A stretch of DNA of 64,000 nucleotides from Gracilaria domingensis (GCA_022539475.1 VCMS01000323.1:1-64000); one strand, 5' to 3'; shown: positions 10,970 through 21,982, counted from the first letter of the stretch. The notes: generated by a model from the letters alone, not told the origin. Made by a program: numbers and translations.

Positions 10970-13090
10970 TTGAACCAACCGTCAAGAAGAAATTCTTTGG
11001 TTCTAAATATAAATGTACCTCGTTTTGAAGATACAGTCCAAACTGTATTTCGGCTGCTGCAGTGTCGCGATCGGGGCGCATTGAGGGTCATTGCGCCAGA
11101 TCACCTCGCAAAAATGGACGGGAGTCATCTACTATGCGACATTGAATCGCTGCAAGCCCAGGATCTTTCCCGTATCCATCATAACGGGTCCGGACAGATC
11201 TACGAACACGATGGATCGGAAGAAGAAGGACGATTTGTGCATGACTTTCATACTCTTGAAGAGGAAAATGTCCCTCCATGTGCTCCTCAAATAAATGAAG
11301 AAGATCAACTCTACGCAGATCAACACTACGATTTCCAAATGAAGCGCTGCACCTGTCAGACAAAGTGCGGGTTTGAAGGTAGTCGTATGCTTGCGCACGG
11401 CTTTGCCTCCATGAAAGAAAGCGAACGCGTGAACGCAGTTCGTTCAATACTGTTGGCTTTAACCGCCCCCCCTGATTGTCCTAATGAATTAATGGATACT
11501 CTCGCGTTGTATTCTCAGTCTCGGAAACGAAAGCGAAGATGTGAATCTAAACAGGGCAGAGTCACAACGAAGTATGCTATCCGAGGAATCTCTTTGTGCG
11601 CGCACGGTTTCGCCGCCATTGTTCAAATGCACCCGAAGACTATTAGCGACTACAGCAGTCGGGTGGCTAGGACAAATACGTTTCTGATACAAGCCTCGAA
11701 TGAAAACAAGAGACGAAGGCGTTCGTTGTCCGTACAGTCTTTAGTGGCCTTGTCGTTCTTGCAGAGATATTCGGACTTAAATGCAATGGCGTGCCCTACA
11801 GGGAGAGGATCGCGAGAAGAAATTCCTGTCAGAATGCTGCCGAGCGCCACGACAATTCGCCAAGTTCACGATGCCTACGAAAAAGAATGGGAAGCTATCG
11901 TCAACGCCCAATACGAGCATTTCAACTGCAATCAGAGACGTCTTCTTTCCCCTCTGTCACATAAAGCGTTCCGGAAGGTATGGCATACATACATGCCAAC
12001 GCTGAAGATCATGAAGTCAGGGAGCGATTACTGCGACACATGCACCACACTGCAGAATGAGGCTAACATAGTCTCAAATACTGCGACAAAAAGAGCACTG
12101 CTGGATGCTCGGGACAAACATAGGAGAGAAGCAGCCCAAGAATTTAAGAACTATAGAAGTATTCAAGGCGCTTCGAAGGCATGCAAAAGTCCACTGCATA
12201 TCGTGTTTGACTTTGCGGAAAAGGTACTCTTGCCTCATCTCCTGCGTCAGCCAGGGCAATTGCACTTTGTGACTGGCCTTAAGTTTGACTTTTTCGGATG
12301 CCATGTTAGTAATTTGGGACGTACGCACATCTACGGACTGCCTGAAGGACACTGGCCTGGAAGCAAGACTGCAAACGAGGTTGGTTCTATGCTGCATGCT
12401 ACAATAATGAAATATAAACTGGGACTAACGAATATAAAGTCATTACAGCTACACGCAGACAACTGCAGTGGGCAGAACAAAAACCGGTATATACTTTTTT
12501 ACTTGGCCTGGAGGGTTATTATGAAGTACGAAGAGGATATTGTGTTGAACTTTTTAGTAGCAGGACACACAAAGAATGTTTGTGATGGGTCATTTGGGTT
12601 GGTCAAGAGAAAGCTAAAGCAACGAGATGTGCTACATCCCTTGGAGATGATGAAAGTAATTGAGCACAGCTCGAACATGAACAGCGTGGTTTGCAGTGAT
12701 AGAATTATATGGACCGACTGGAAGAGGTTTTTAACTCAGTTTTTTTCCGTTCCAAGTTCATTCAGGATTACAAGGTATCATATATTCGAATTTTCTGGAG
12801 CTCAACCCGGGTTTGTGTCGGTGAAAGAGCTTTCAAATAGTTCAGAGAGCTCGAGTATCAAGCTTTTAAAGAGAGGTGTTTCAGTCGAAAACATTGTATT
12901 AAGGTCATCGGAGAACGACATTGGAGCGTTTGAGTGCAAGCTTAAGAAGCTTTCAGAGGTAGCATCACCTCAGGAAGGGAATAGGGAGAGCTATCTAAAA
13001 AAGAACATACTGGATCGTTATTATCCGCATGATGCAGAGTTACGAGCTTTGTACTTCTCCATCGGATCAAACTGGGCCGATAGTGTTTGA
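10970..13090 (+). CDS. DUF7869-type transposase-like protein
   Basis: The frame is open over 706 codons, but the first codon at 10970 is TTG. The first in-frame ATG is at 11114 (MDGSHLL), so the true start is there or in an upstream exon. The protein has a Cys cluster near residue 125 (CTCQTKCGF), a CxxC pair near residue 350 (DYCDTCTTL), a core strand FDFFGCHVSNLGR and, near residue 495, the hallmark LHADNCSGQNKNRY. That block is typical of the DUF7869 domain, found in large families in oomycetes, algae and invertebrates and generally regarded as transposase-like with an RNase H-like fold. The C-terminal half continues with CDGSFGLVKRKLK. No flanking inverted repeats were found, so it is either a domesticated gene or an element with decayed ends. 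The coding frame is intact throughout. Confidence 0.7.
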   Translation: MNQPSRRNSLVLNINVPRFEDTVQTVFRLLQCRDRGALRVIAPDHLAKMDGSHLLCDIESLQAQDLSRIHHNGSGQIYEHDGSEEEGRFVHDFHTLEEENVPPCAPQINEEDQLYADQHYDFQMKRCTCQTKCGFEGSRMLAHGFASMKESERVNAVRSILLALTAPPDCPNELMDTLALYSQSRKRKRRCESKQGRVTTKYAIRGISLCAHGFAAIVQMHPKTISDYSSRVARTNTFLIQASNENKRRRRSLSVQSLVALSFLQRYSDLNAMACPTGRGSREEIPVRMLPSATTIRQVHDAYEKEWEAIVNAQYEHFNCNQRRLLSPLSHKAFRKVWHTYMPTLKIMKSGSDYCDTCTTLQNEANIVSNTATKRALLDARDKHRREAAQEFKNYRSIQGASKACKSPLHIVFDFAEKVLLPHLLRQPGQLHFVTGLKFDFFGCHVSNLGRTHIYGLPEGHWPGSKTANEVGSMLHATIMKYKLGLTNIKSLQLHADNCSGQNKNRYILFYLAWRVIMKYEEDIVLNFLVAGHTKNVCDGSFGLVKRKLKQRDVLHPLEMMKVIEHSSNMNSVVCSDRIIWTDWKRFLTQFFSVPSSFRITRYHIFEFSGAQPGFVSVKELSNSSESSSIKLLKRGVSVENIVLRSSENDIGAFECKLKKLSEVASPQEGNRESYLKKNILDRYYPHDAELRALYFSIGSNWADSV

Positions 13091-13481
13091 AATGCTCTGG
13101 ACATATCTTCGGAACTACTTACGCAATTTATGTCATGTAAAGTTTGTTTAGATCTGTTCAGTATGGTGAAGAAGATTGATTTTATGGCCCACAGAGGACC
13201 AAACGCAGTATTTGGGGTGTTTCTTCAGTTCCCCGTATTTGCAGCAGAGAGTTTTATAAGTGGAACCAGACACATATGTCCAAAACCTTACCTATTTTTT
13301 ACTAAGAGTCTACTCAGAAAAGCCATAGACAATAGCAAATTGTTGGCAGTGTTCATCGAAAGCATGATTATTAGTACCTTGTCTTTCAATAAAAATTTCT
13401 AAATTTACTAAAAGTTTCAATTTTTACTTGGCACATATCTTAAGTTTTTGCTAGAAAATCAATGCAAATGTCTATCGATTT
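13091..13481. other. AT-rich spacer after the DUF7869 gene
   Basis: There is no supported gene. A 90-codon open frame (13130-13402) lacks recognisable features. The sequence becomes strongly AT-rich towards 13480 and could include the 3' UTR of the preceding gene; an AATAAAAA-like signal lies near 13388. Confidence 0.35.
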
Positions 13482-13619
13482 TATTTTCTGCCAGTCTTGT
13501 TGGCGCGCAAGAGATCTTTACGTTTGGGTGTGATAGGGTAGTACCTTTTGTAGAGAAGATACAATGACAGTCATGAGAATGACCATCAACAGTAGCGTCC
13601 AGAAGACGGCTACTGCTCC
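13482..13619 (+). repeat. About 140-bp dispersed repeat, left copy
   Basis: This segment (TTGGCGCGCAAGAGATCTTT, a GATAGGGTAGTA block, then CAGTAGCGTCCAGAAGACGG) recurs in direct orientation at 21006-21147 with only a few changes. The two copies lie just outside the LTRs of the retrotransposon at 13758-20953. Its 3' part can form a small hairpin (CAGTAGC pairing with GCTACTG). Confidence 0.75.
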
Positions 13620-13757
13620 TGCGTGTGGAGGGTGGGGAGTTCAAAGAACAAAAGGAGTGGCACGTCAAAGTTCGAAGAGCTGAACGCCGTCGTACAGAGC
13701 ATGACACATGCAAAGCGTCGATAGTTTGTGCGGACACAAACTAGATAGAAAGATCTT

Positions 13758-14242
13758 TGGATATTTGAATGTTTTCACCGCTGTGTCGGTTGTTTCTTTT
13801 TGTTTCTTGTTGTTTTCACTCTATCGAGTCTTGTTGTTGACACTTGTTCACCTGTTTCAGGTACTGCTTCCGCCCCAGTATTCGGTTTGTTTCTGGCGCC
13901 TTTGAGTGCGTCGCTCGGCTGTCGGACCTGTTCCGGCTGGTTGGCACGGTTTGTAGCTCCGCTCTGTTGGTTTCTACCGTGAGCTTTCCGCCGTTCACAT
14001 GGACCCTTTTTCTTTCCCTCTGTTCAGGTTCGGATCACACTTTATCTTTGGATTTGCACCGCTCTTTGCATCCAACCTCTGTAGGTATAGCCAGTCACCG
14101 TCTCCGGTCTTACACCCGGCTTTTCACTCGACTCGAGTACGGACAGAGGGTTCTATCGCTGAGTCTATCCCTCATATGAAGTAGGACTCGGACATCCTAG
14201 TGGAGATTCCCCTTTGCGTTTATCGCAGGGTTTTGCTCTACA
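13758..14242 (+). repeat. 5' LTR of gag-chromodomain retrotransposon
   Basis: This 485-bp sequence starts TGGATATTTG and ends TTTTGCTCTACA. It matches 20465-20953 at roughly 90-93 percent by eye. Identity also covers ATCT just before the TG. A candidate primer-binding site beginning TGGTCTCCCGAC lies three bases inside the LTR end (14246). No 5-bp target duplication flanks the element. Confidence 0.8.
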
Positions 14243-14455
14243 TTTTGGTCTCCCGACTTAGAACGGAACGGAACCATAACTGGGTTCTTTATGTTAATTG
14301 GAATCTGGACACTTGGAATTAACTTTCCGGGAGATTGACAGTTATAGCCCCTTTCTTCCGGTGGAGATTAGATTTCTCCCATCCTCTTTTCGGTAGTTCG
14401 GAAGTCGCGTGATTTCAAACGTAATTCTCTCGGAGTTCGGTTGGCTTTCTGAAGT

Positions 14456-16566
14456 ATGTCACGCCAGGCTCTGTCCTCGAAAAGACGATGGGTTAGTTCG
14501 AACGCCTCTGCTCGTTCGGATTGTGCGCGCTCAAGGACATCGGTCCCCGAACCGGGAAGTAATCGTGGAAACTCTGAGAACCCAGGCACGCCATTTGATG
14601 AACAGGAGGTTGTGGAACTTCCTTCGCAGGCTGCAACGCAACCAGAGGGGGAAGATCCAGTGGTGGAGATACCCTGAACCGCACCGCCGGAAACGCATGA
14701 CCCTCAGGAGTACAGTACCCTGGGCGCCCACCGTAGCATCGCTAATGCGCCCATGTCTCCCTCATCGAGTCAGTTGAGGAGCTCCGCATGCAGGTTTATA
14801 AACTCCTAGATAAGGATGTCTCGGGAGAAGTTCGTACTCTGAGACAGGAGATGAATTTTCTCACGGATTGCTTTGGTTCCCCAAGGGCATATGGAAAAGA
14901 CTCTCGCCTCGCTAGAGAGGAGACCTGAACTGATCAGGAGCGAATCCATGCACGTTTGGATACCCTTGAACCCACCATTAGAATGGGTGAGGAGACAGAA
15001 GCCGCCCAGCGGAATCGATGGGATGCCGAAAGTTCCATTCATGGATCCAGTAAAAGGAGCCGTCGCAAGTCCATGAAGGAGTCCCGTAATTATTCGTATT
15101 TGCCTGACTCCGACTCCGGAAGTAGTTCGGACAGTTCGTCATCGTTGTCGTTCTCCGATTCCTTGGATGATAGCCACCGCCGGCGTTCCCGTTCGTCAAA
15201 GTCACGGTCTAAAGCTATCTTTACCTATCAAGGAGATATCCGCACTCGGAAGGAGGGAAAGAAGCACCATAGTTTGAAGGAGTGGAAGCCATCCAATCGG
15301 CTATTTCAAAAGTTGCTTTCATATCGATATTATCGACTTCAGAATACTCCCAAAGTTCGGACCTCAAGAGGAACTGGAAAGGTTAGGGATTTTATCCGAA
15401 AATTCGGCGCTACTCTAAACAAGAGAAAGTTTACAGAAGAAGAACCCATTGTGGTTCTGGAATTCGTTGCAAGGTTCGTGCAAGAAGCCGATATACTCGG
15501 AATGAGTGAGGGACAGGCGTATGTAGCCCTCCCGGATTACCTCAAAGGTCTGGGAGAAGATCAATTCAATTCCGTCGGCGGATCGTCTAGAGCCTCGGAA
15601 GGAGGGGTCACGTGTTGGCCCGAAGCGGTACACTACCTCTTACGGTCATACGCTACTGGTCACGCCAACCAAAAAGGCTACATCAGCCCTGAGGGATACG
15701 AAACAACGTCAGGGAGAAACGGAAACCGCCTATTAAACGCGCCTGAATAAGGCTTTCCACCGCTGTGGTAATGTTCATCCGTCTGGAGAGAGATGCTCCA
15801 TGTTCGTGGATGGGTTGGATTCCCAGATACGGGTACTTGTATCCCGATATCGGAAGGACAATAGAAAGATGACCTACCTTGAATTGGTACAATATGCCCA
15901 AGCGGAAGGGGAAACGCTCCGAGCTCGGCGTCTCTCTAGGTCAAAGCCTCGCAAGGTACTGATCGCGGAGGAATCTGACTATTCATCCGCCCAATATGAT
16001 GGGAATGACTCCAATTTGGATCATGATAACATCAACCTCGTGGGTAGCAACCCCAACTCAATGAGTACTTCGGAACTATCGTCCAGGTCAGCTCCGTCAT
16101 TGGAAACTGATCCTGCAATTTATGCACAGGGACAGCCGGTTCCGACAGCTCCTATTCCCTATGGAGTCTTGGGATGAGATTCAGTGGCCCAGGGTGGAGG
16201 GAAAACACCCTGCAGGGTCAGGGGGATAGAGGTCTGCAGGACCAATCAACCTCAGTTATCTGCTATCAGTGCTACCAATTTGGGCATATCTCGACGCAGT
16301 GTACGCTCCCAGCACGGGAAAGGTTGAGAATTATCGCTCAGTTCGAGTCTGTCTCGCCAGAGAATCAGGCTGGTATGCCGAGAACTTCCTATGAAGGCGC
16401 GAAGCACGCGATGGCTGTCCACTTGAGTGGAGGCTCAAATGTTGGTAAAGCCGCCCTCACGGCAGGCCAGAACATGGTGGGAAGATTCGAACCCGCGAAC
16501 GGTCATCAGCATGATGCACAGGATGGGAACCGCCCCCGACAGGTGGGTCCTGCTCCGAAAAACTAG
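14456..16566 (+). pseudogene. Gag polyprotein with CCHC zinc knuckle, fragmented
   Basis: Gag-like sequence runs through several frames: 14456-14677, 14956-15750, 15800-16177 and 16174-16566. The second piece has a Ser/Asp-rich, Arg/Ser-rich segment (about residues 50-85), then a helical capsid-like part (FVARFVQEADILGMSEG). The third continues capsid-like (FVDGLDSQIRVLVSRYRKD, then YLELVQYAQAEGETLRARRL). The last contains a retroviral-type knuckle near 16261 (C-Y-Q-C-Y-Q-F-G-H-I-S-T-Q-C). Frameshifts or stops lie near 14680-14950, 15750-15800 and 16177. In the family Gag forms virus-like particles and binds the RNA. Order and spacing fit a Ty3-like gag, now degraded. Confidence 0.7.
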
Positions 16567-17086
16567 ACTTGGAAGTCTCCCCTGTGGAAGGGGCGTCTTC
16601 TAAGCCGAAGTTGAAGACACCTAGGGCGCACCATGCTTGGGATCCGTAATCAAGGTAAACGGCACCGCCGATAGTACGCATGTGCAGCCCTATGGGAGGA
16701 GCTTTGCGATTACAGGCTGCAATCGCGCGCCATTGCGGGAGAGTCATGCACGCCGTTTGGCAACCGCCGGCCGGGGTCTGACACTGTAGATATGGTTCAC
16801 GGGACGTGTAGCGCACACGCGTGCACGCTCGCGCTCTAATATCCAATGAAAATGGAATGCACGGCAGGCTACGCGCCGTGGCTCGACGTTCCGCCGCCCT
16901 CCACAGGGAGTGCTGTACACCGCTTCTCCGTCGCAAAGGCTCTTCCTCGACCAAAACGAAAGTGGTTCCGCATCACGGAAGCTACCGCTCGTCGATTAGT
17001 TGGCAGTTTGGGATAGAAGAGAGTTTGCCGGAAAACGGAGATCGAGAGCTCTCGATTGAGCTCACTTGTGAGGCAATTAGACGCCC
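16567..17086. other. Retrotransposon interior without recognisable coding
   Basis: In an intact chromovirus, pol would begin here. I read no protease, RT or integrase motifs on either strand in the 520 bp between gag and the chromodomain, so the pol region is missing rather than only frameshifted. Confidence 0.5.
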
Positions 17087-17422
17087 GTGCCGCGAGTTAG
17101 CGCACTCTGTCACGACGTCTTGAGGACACGACAGGTCACCCGTCCCCCGCCGGGAGAACCGGTTTGGAGCCCAAAGGAACTACTACCGCGCTTGGGTTTT
17201 GCTAATTGTCACTCCCCAATGTCAGGAAAGGGCAAGGAAAAAGCCAAAGATGGCGTATACCCACAAGCATTCGTGGTAGATCGTATCGTGAAGCACGAGG
17301 AGAGCTTCGAAGGGAAACTACTGTATAGAATCCGTTGGTACGGCTATTCTCGTGACGAGGACACTTGGGAGCCAATTGAACACCTTTCTAGGTCCAAGGT
17401 CATTGCCTTCAACATTGGATAA
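17087..17422 (+). CDS. Chromodomain protein/segment
   Basis: The last 50 residues form a chromodomain: VDRIVKHEESFEGKLLYRIRW, then YGYSRDEDTWEPIEHL, ending at the stop at 17420-17422. The aromatic residues of the methyl-lysine cage region (Y, W and W) are visible. Chromodomains bind methylated histone H3, and in chromoviruses they direct integration into heterochromatin. An internal ATG at 17220 (MSGKGKEKAKDG) gives a shorter, cleaner start than 17087. The sequence before it is basic and proline-rich. It ends a plus-strand reading frame directly after the gag region, without any integrase. Whether it is still expressed is unknown. Confidence 0.8.
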   Translation: MPRVSALCHDVLRTRQVTRPPPGEPVWSPKELLPRLGFANCHSPMSGKGKEKAKDGVYPQAFVVDRIVKHEESFEGKLLYRIRWYGYSRDEDTWEPIEHLSRSKVIAFNIG

Positions 17423-18121
17423 TGCGATGGTCGGTTGCCCGCTTACCGGTGTGTTTTCCTGTACTCGTGTCCGCCTCGCGGTTGGAGAAAGAAGTGAGAC
17501 GCTCGGAAGAGAAGAAGAAGACCAAGCAGTAGGAAGAGATCCTCTGTATCACAGGAGAGATGTAGTAGAACTACAGAATTATCGGGATACTTCCGTATTA
17601 CGGAGAAACAGAAATCGCCTGAAGAGAAATGAAGATATCTGCACTGTATGACCAAGGATTGGAAGAGAAGTGGAAGATGGCAGATCCTGCTGAAGGAGAC
17701 GGAAGAAGAAGAAGCTCGTCGCCGAGAAGCATACCTCGAAGAGGGTAAAGGAAAGTTCGCCTCTAGCTGGCTTTAATTGGAAACTATCACAGGATACTCT
17801 AAAACTGGAGGAAGACCTCACGAGGAACTATCCCCCAGTGGAAGGAGCACCGCTTCCGGTGTTGGGACTCTGCGCAAATTACTTGCTCGCGAGAGCTTTG
17901 GACCCCGCAACGGTGTTCAATCCAGGTGGGATCAGAGTGCCATGAGCCTGGAGGTCAACACGAAGGGAAGCCACACTCCCAGCGCACTTTGGAGGCTTAG
18001 TAGTGGGAGCAACCAAGGACCATCCCGCAGGGGCTTGAGCGCCCTCTGTTGGGACCGTTGTCGCGTTAGGATCCGAGTTCGGAACTCTCGTCAGCTGTGC
18101 TGGCCCGGCTACGGTGGCAAT
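17423..18121. other. Retrotransposon interior without clear coding
   Basis: The 700 bp between the chromodomain and the antisense ORF is purine-rich on the plus strand (GAAGAAGAAG tracts near 17500 and 17700). Short frames exist but none shows pol motifs or an obvious family. Confidence 0.4.
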
Positions 18122-19887
18122 CTAATCATTGTCCAACATTGGATCAGGTGCATCTGACGGAACGGCGTAATCCTCGGGGAACACGAACCCTACTGGGTGA
18201 CCGACTGGCATTGCGCGGGGCATAGCCGCCATTGCATTCGTCTGCTCCTCAGAGATGAACTGTCGCTCCCACGGGTCATAGTACACCCAGACCCGGGAAC
18301 GGGTGGAAATTCGCCCAAGTGATCCGTCTCGGAATCGATGTCGCCTGTCAGGCTGCCAAGCTACCGGAACTCGGTCCCACTCGACCCTGTCGATGACATC
18401 CAACAATTCCCCATCCTCTTCCTGGCTAGCCTCAGAACCCCAGGGGGTAAGGAGATCAATCCTTCGAACGAGCCACCTCAGATTCAGAGGGAGATACCAC
18501 AAACGGCAATGATCATAGACATCCAACAGGAGGTTAACCGCGACGCGTGCGGCCCACTCGGCCAGAACCAAAGACCAATAGCCCGAGTTGGGATTGTCTA
18601 TCAACCGCGAACCGATGTAGTAGATACTCGGCGGGAGCTCAGCAAAACACCCCGCGGGGCCTCTACACGGCTCCACCACGATGGAAGGCCCACATATCGG
18701 GAGGGCAAGGCGTCGAAGCGCAAATGATGAACTTTCAAGTTTGGATACGGAACTAGGAGTCCCCGACGGGAGCGCGCATTCCGTTCGAAGTGGACTCGTC
18801 TCTCGAAGTCGTAGAGATCCTTGTTGTGTCTCTTACTCCTGGAGAGGTATCGGAACTCCGCCCTGAGCAAGAGACGACTCCATAGGAGAATATCAGGATC
18901 AAGCTCACTGAAATGGTATTGATGCTCCGCTTCCGGAAATAAGGCCAAAGCGTTAGCATAGGAAACCTCCCCGTAAGTACGGTAATGCAAGACGTTGAAG
19001 TCGTATTCAGCCGGAATCGGAGGGTCGTATCGCAATCTTCCAGCTCTGGAGTAAGTGAGTCGCGCCATGTCCCCACGTGCGTGGTCAAGGGACTCTCCGC
19101 GATGGCAACGAAGCAAATGCGGCTCCACCGCTATGCGAGCTCGCCACTCTCGGGAGCGCACCGCATCTCGAGGAATCCCACCTGGGAGCAATACTTTCAC
19201 GGCGTAGGAATCGATGAGAGCATCATCTGTAACCGCTGTCGGGTGAAACCACGGGGCGCGGGAGAAGATCAACCCCTCGCGTCGGGTATCCCGGTTCACA
19301 AGGAACTCCATACTAATCCACCCACGAGGGTTCACCGTCAACGGATCGGCCTGCTCGGCATTCCCGGTAATGGCGTTCGGATCATAGGGTTGTTGCACTG
19401 GAGCAACGGGAGGAGCCGGAGGTATCGGAAGAGGCGCACGCGGATGCGGATAAGCTTCATAGAAGTTGAAAGGAGCTACTGATTGCGGGATAGGCTGAGC
19501 CGGAACTTGGGGATGCAGGAAAACCGGATGGTTGTACCCCGCGTAGGGTTGAGCAAACGAACTGCTGTACGGATTCCTCTGAGGGAGAGGATCTGACTGG
19601 AAGCCACTAAAGTACTGTGGAAGACTCTGAGGAGGCTGCCCTTGTTGGGAAGCACTGCCCGAGAGCAACTCAGACGCCGCTTGCGGAGCTGACGACGAGT
19701 TCCCCGTGAGCGTGTTGGTATGGGAGGGACTCGGATTCATTCCTGTCAAAGTAGAAGAAGGATCAGCAGGTGCTGGTATCGAACGCCGAGGTATCGGAGG
19801 AGAAGAAGCAGTTTTATCCGAGGTCTGAGGCGAAAGCCGCTTGCGTTGAAGAACCAAGTGGTCGGTGGAACCACGAGGGGACATCAT
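18122..19887 (-). pseudogene. Antisense ORF inside the LTR retrotransposon, one frameshift
   Basis: The 428-codon frame (19887-18601) overlaps a second frame (18679-18122) that continues the same kind of sequence, so a frameshift near 18640 probably splits one protein of about 580 residues. The N-terminal 180 residues are Pro/Ser/Gln-rich and likely disordered. The rest is Arg/Tyr/Trp-rich (for example LLRAEFRYLSRSKRHNKDLY and RVWVYYDPWERQ) and has no family I recognise. It is opposite in sense to gag and the chromodomain. Additional antisense ORFs are known in some plant LTR elements; function here is unknown. An alternative is that the element's true sense strand is minus and gag is a passenger, but the CCHC knuckle argues against that. 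Confidence 0.5.
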
Positions 19888-20464
19888 ATTTATACTCCCG
19901 ATGTCGGTGTGTCGCCGTCTTGCTCGCGCTCGTGCTCGAACTTAAGGAGAGGGAGATGGGGAGCAATGATTTTCCGCTATCGGATGCATCATGTCGCTCA
20001 TAATGAGATGGTACCGATGGCCGGTGACGTGGCGAAGTTATAAAACCTCCCTTTAATTTTGGGCAATTTTTGGAGGGTGTTAGCGGAGCCTTGATAGGTG
20101 AATCCTCTGTAGGAAGTGTATAGTAAGTGGAATAGTTGGCCACGTGTGGTGGTTGGCCTGCAGATAGTTGTGCCACGCCCGCTGGGAATTACCCCACCCC
20201 CTGACAGTGGGTTGTCCACGTGTAAAGCACTCGGAAGATGTGCACCGTAGAGATTATAGTAGTATATATGCTCGGGTGGTCTCACCCTGGAGCCTCCAAG
20301 TAAATGGATAACTGAGTCGATACTCGAGTGGAATCCTGTTCAGGATCAGGCTATAGTAGCTTGCCACCTACGTAGGTTTACGACTTCATCAGCAGAGTAC
20401 CCACGACTGGTATCGGCACTACTACCCCTCAGGGTCACTTGGGAAGCATTTTTCTGGCCATCTT
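19888..20464. other. Retrotransposon 3' untranslated interior
   Basis: No gene is seen between the antisense ORF start and the 3' LTR. A GC-balanced stretch has short unrelated frames only. There is no obvious polypurine tract directly before the LTR (GGGAAGCATTTTTCTGGCC). Confidence 0.4.
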
Positions 20465-20953
20465 TGGATATTTGATTGTTTTTACCGCTGTGTCGGTTGT
20501 CTCTTTTTGTTTCTCGTTGTTGTCACTCTATCGAGTCTTGTTGTTGACACTTGTTCACCTGGTTCAGATACTGCTTCCGCCCCAGTATTGGGTTTGTTTC
20601 TGGCGCCCTTGAGTGCGTCGCTACGCTGTCAGACCTGTTTCCGCCGGTTGGCACGGTCCGTAGCTCCGCTCCGGTGGTTTCTACCATGAGCTTTCACCCG
20701 TTCACACGGACCCTTTTGCTTTCCCTCTGTTCAGGTTCGGATCACACTCCATCTTTGGATTTGCACCGTTCTTTGCATCCATCCCACCTTTTTAGGTATA
20801 GCCAGTCACCGTTTCCGGTCTTACACCCGGCTTGTCACCCGACTCGAGTACGGAGAGAGGGTTCTATCGCTGTGTCTATCCCCCATAGGGAGTAGGACTC
20901 GGACATCCTAGTGGAGATTCCCCTTTGCGTTTATCGCAGGGTTTTGCTCTACA
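20465..20953 (+). repeat. 3' LTR of gag-chromodomain retrotransposon
   Basis: The LTR starts TGGATATTTG and ends GTTTTGCTCTACA, matching 13758-14242 over its whole length with scattered substitutions and a few indels. The bases that follow (GCCAC) do not match those before the 5' LTR (ATCTT). Confidence 0.8.
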
Positions 20954-21005
20954 GCCACCCATTACAGCTCAAATAAAACAACTTCCTCAATACTCTTGAA
21001 AACAT

Positions 21006-21147
21006 ATTATTCTCTGCTAGTCGTGTTGGCGCGCAAGAGATCTTTACGTTTGGGTGTGATAGGGTAGTAGCTTTTGAAGTGAGGATACAATGACAGTCAT
21101 GAGAATGACCCTCAACAGTAGCGTCCAGAAGACGGCTACTGCTCCCA
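21006..21147 (+). repeat. About 140-bp dispersed repeat, right copy
   Basis: This is a direct copy of 13482-13619, located about 50 bp beyond the 3' LTR. The flanks on both sides differ between the two copies, so the repeat itself has sharp ends. Confidence 0.75.
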
Positions 21148-21394
21148 TACTCAAACGTGAATGACTAGTGGAGAAGCAGCCGTTCTCCGTTTATGAAACG
21201 GGCTTTGAAGGTTCGTCAGCGACATTGGGTTTAGACGGAATGTGTCTATGAGACGGCTGGATTTGTGATGCAAGAGAGAGCGCAGCGACTCGTTTGCAGC
21301 GTAATAGTAATGGTAAGGAGAATGATCGGCGTTTTGAAAAAGCACCCATTGAGACCATAGAGTCAGTGCAGAACAGAACCCTACAATTAGAAAA

Positions 21395-21982
21395 TCATTT
21401 ACTTATGAGCCAGTTAAGTGAAAGAACATCTGCTGAAGCCTCAAGAACGTTGATGTGCTCTTCAGATTTCCACCGATGCACGAGGGCACGTTTCCAGTTT
21501 CCAGAAAGGTAGATGGTATGGAGCTCTTTTCTAAGAGCAGCGGCGCGCTCAGCCGATATCAAGCGATTGTGACGGAGCTGCTGAGATATGTGGCACATTC
21601 TTCGTGTTTGTTCCGGGGTAAAATGAGAAAACATGACAGCTCCGGCAATCTCAGAAGCATCAAAGGAGATAAAAATGTTCAAGAAGGGAATATCTGTGCG
21701 CACAGTAGCGAGTGGAAGCAGATAGTATGCAAGAGCAACTTCGCCTTTGGCGCTTTGAATTACACTCATTTGAGTGTCCTTCTCGTGTGACAGGGAGAGG
21801 GAAGCAGAGATAAAGCATGAAAGAAGTCCACGGTGTAGGAGAGTTGGCCAAATTAGTTTCCCTAGTAAGGATTGGTAGTCGGTGGTATGAATGGTACTCG
21901 AGTTTAGAAATGGACTGATGAGAGGGTGTAGTCTCATTCTTTTGCTAGTTGCGAATGGATTTGATTCGACTGAAGGTTCCAA
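21395..21982 (-). pseudogene. DIRS-like RNase H domain remnant
   Basis: The 195-codon frame contains a tether region (YQSLLGKLIWPTLLHRGLL), then an RNase H-like block IFISFDASEIAGAVMFSHF whose D-A-S replaces the canonical first catalytic strand, and later EEHINVLEASADVLSLNWL, the usual glutamate-helix region of DIRS/Ngaro RNase H. It lies directly downstream of the RT remnant on the same strand and is related to 29576-29892 of the plus-strand copy. The element is cut off before any tyrosine recombinase, around 21150-21390. Confidence 0.7.

Larger units (their letters stand above)
13758..20953 (+). mobile_element. Non-autonomous LTR retrotransposon (gag plus chromodomain, no pol)
   Basis: The element is about 7.2 kb with two related LTRs. 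The plus strand of its interior encodes gag fragments with a CCHC knuckle and then a chromodomain. The minus strand carries a separate long frame (18122-19887). I found no aspartic protease, reverse transcriptase, RNase H or integrase motifs. Chromodomains normally sit at the end of integrase in chromoviruses, so finding one without pol suggests an internally deleted or TR-GAG-like element mobilised in trans. LTR divergence implies an old insertion. Lack of a target duplication suggests later rearrangement. Confidence 0.7.

Noticed and set aside
16480-16560. tRNA-like T-arm (GATTCGAACCC) on the minus strand
   Set aside because: The adjoining CATCAGCATGATG gives only a 3-nt loop instead of a 7-nt anticodon loop, and the T-stem and acceptor stem do not pair.
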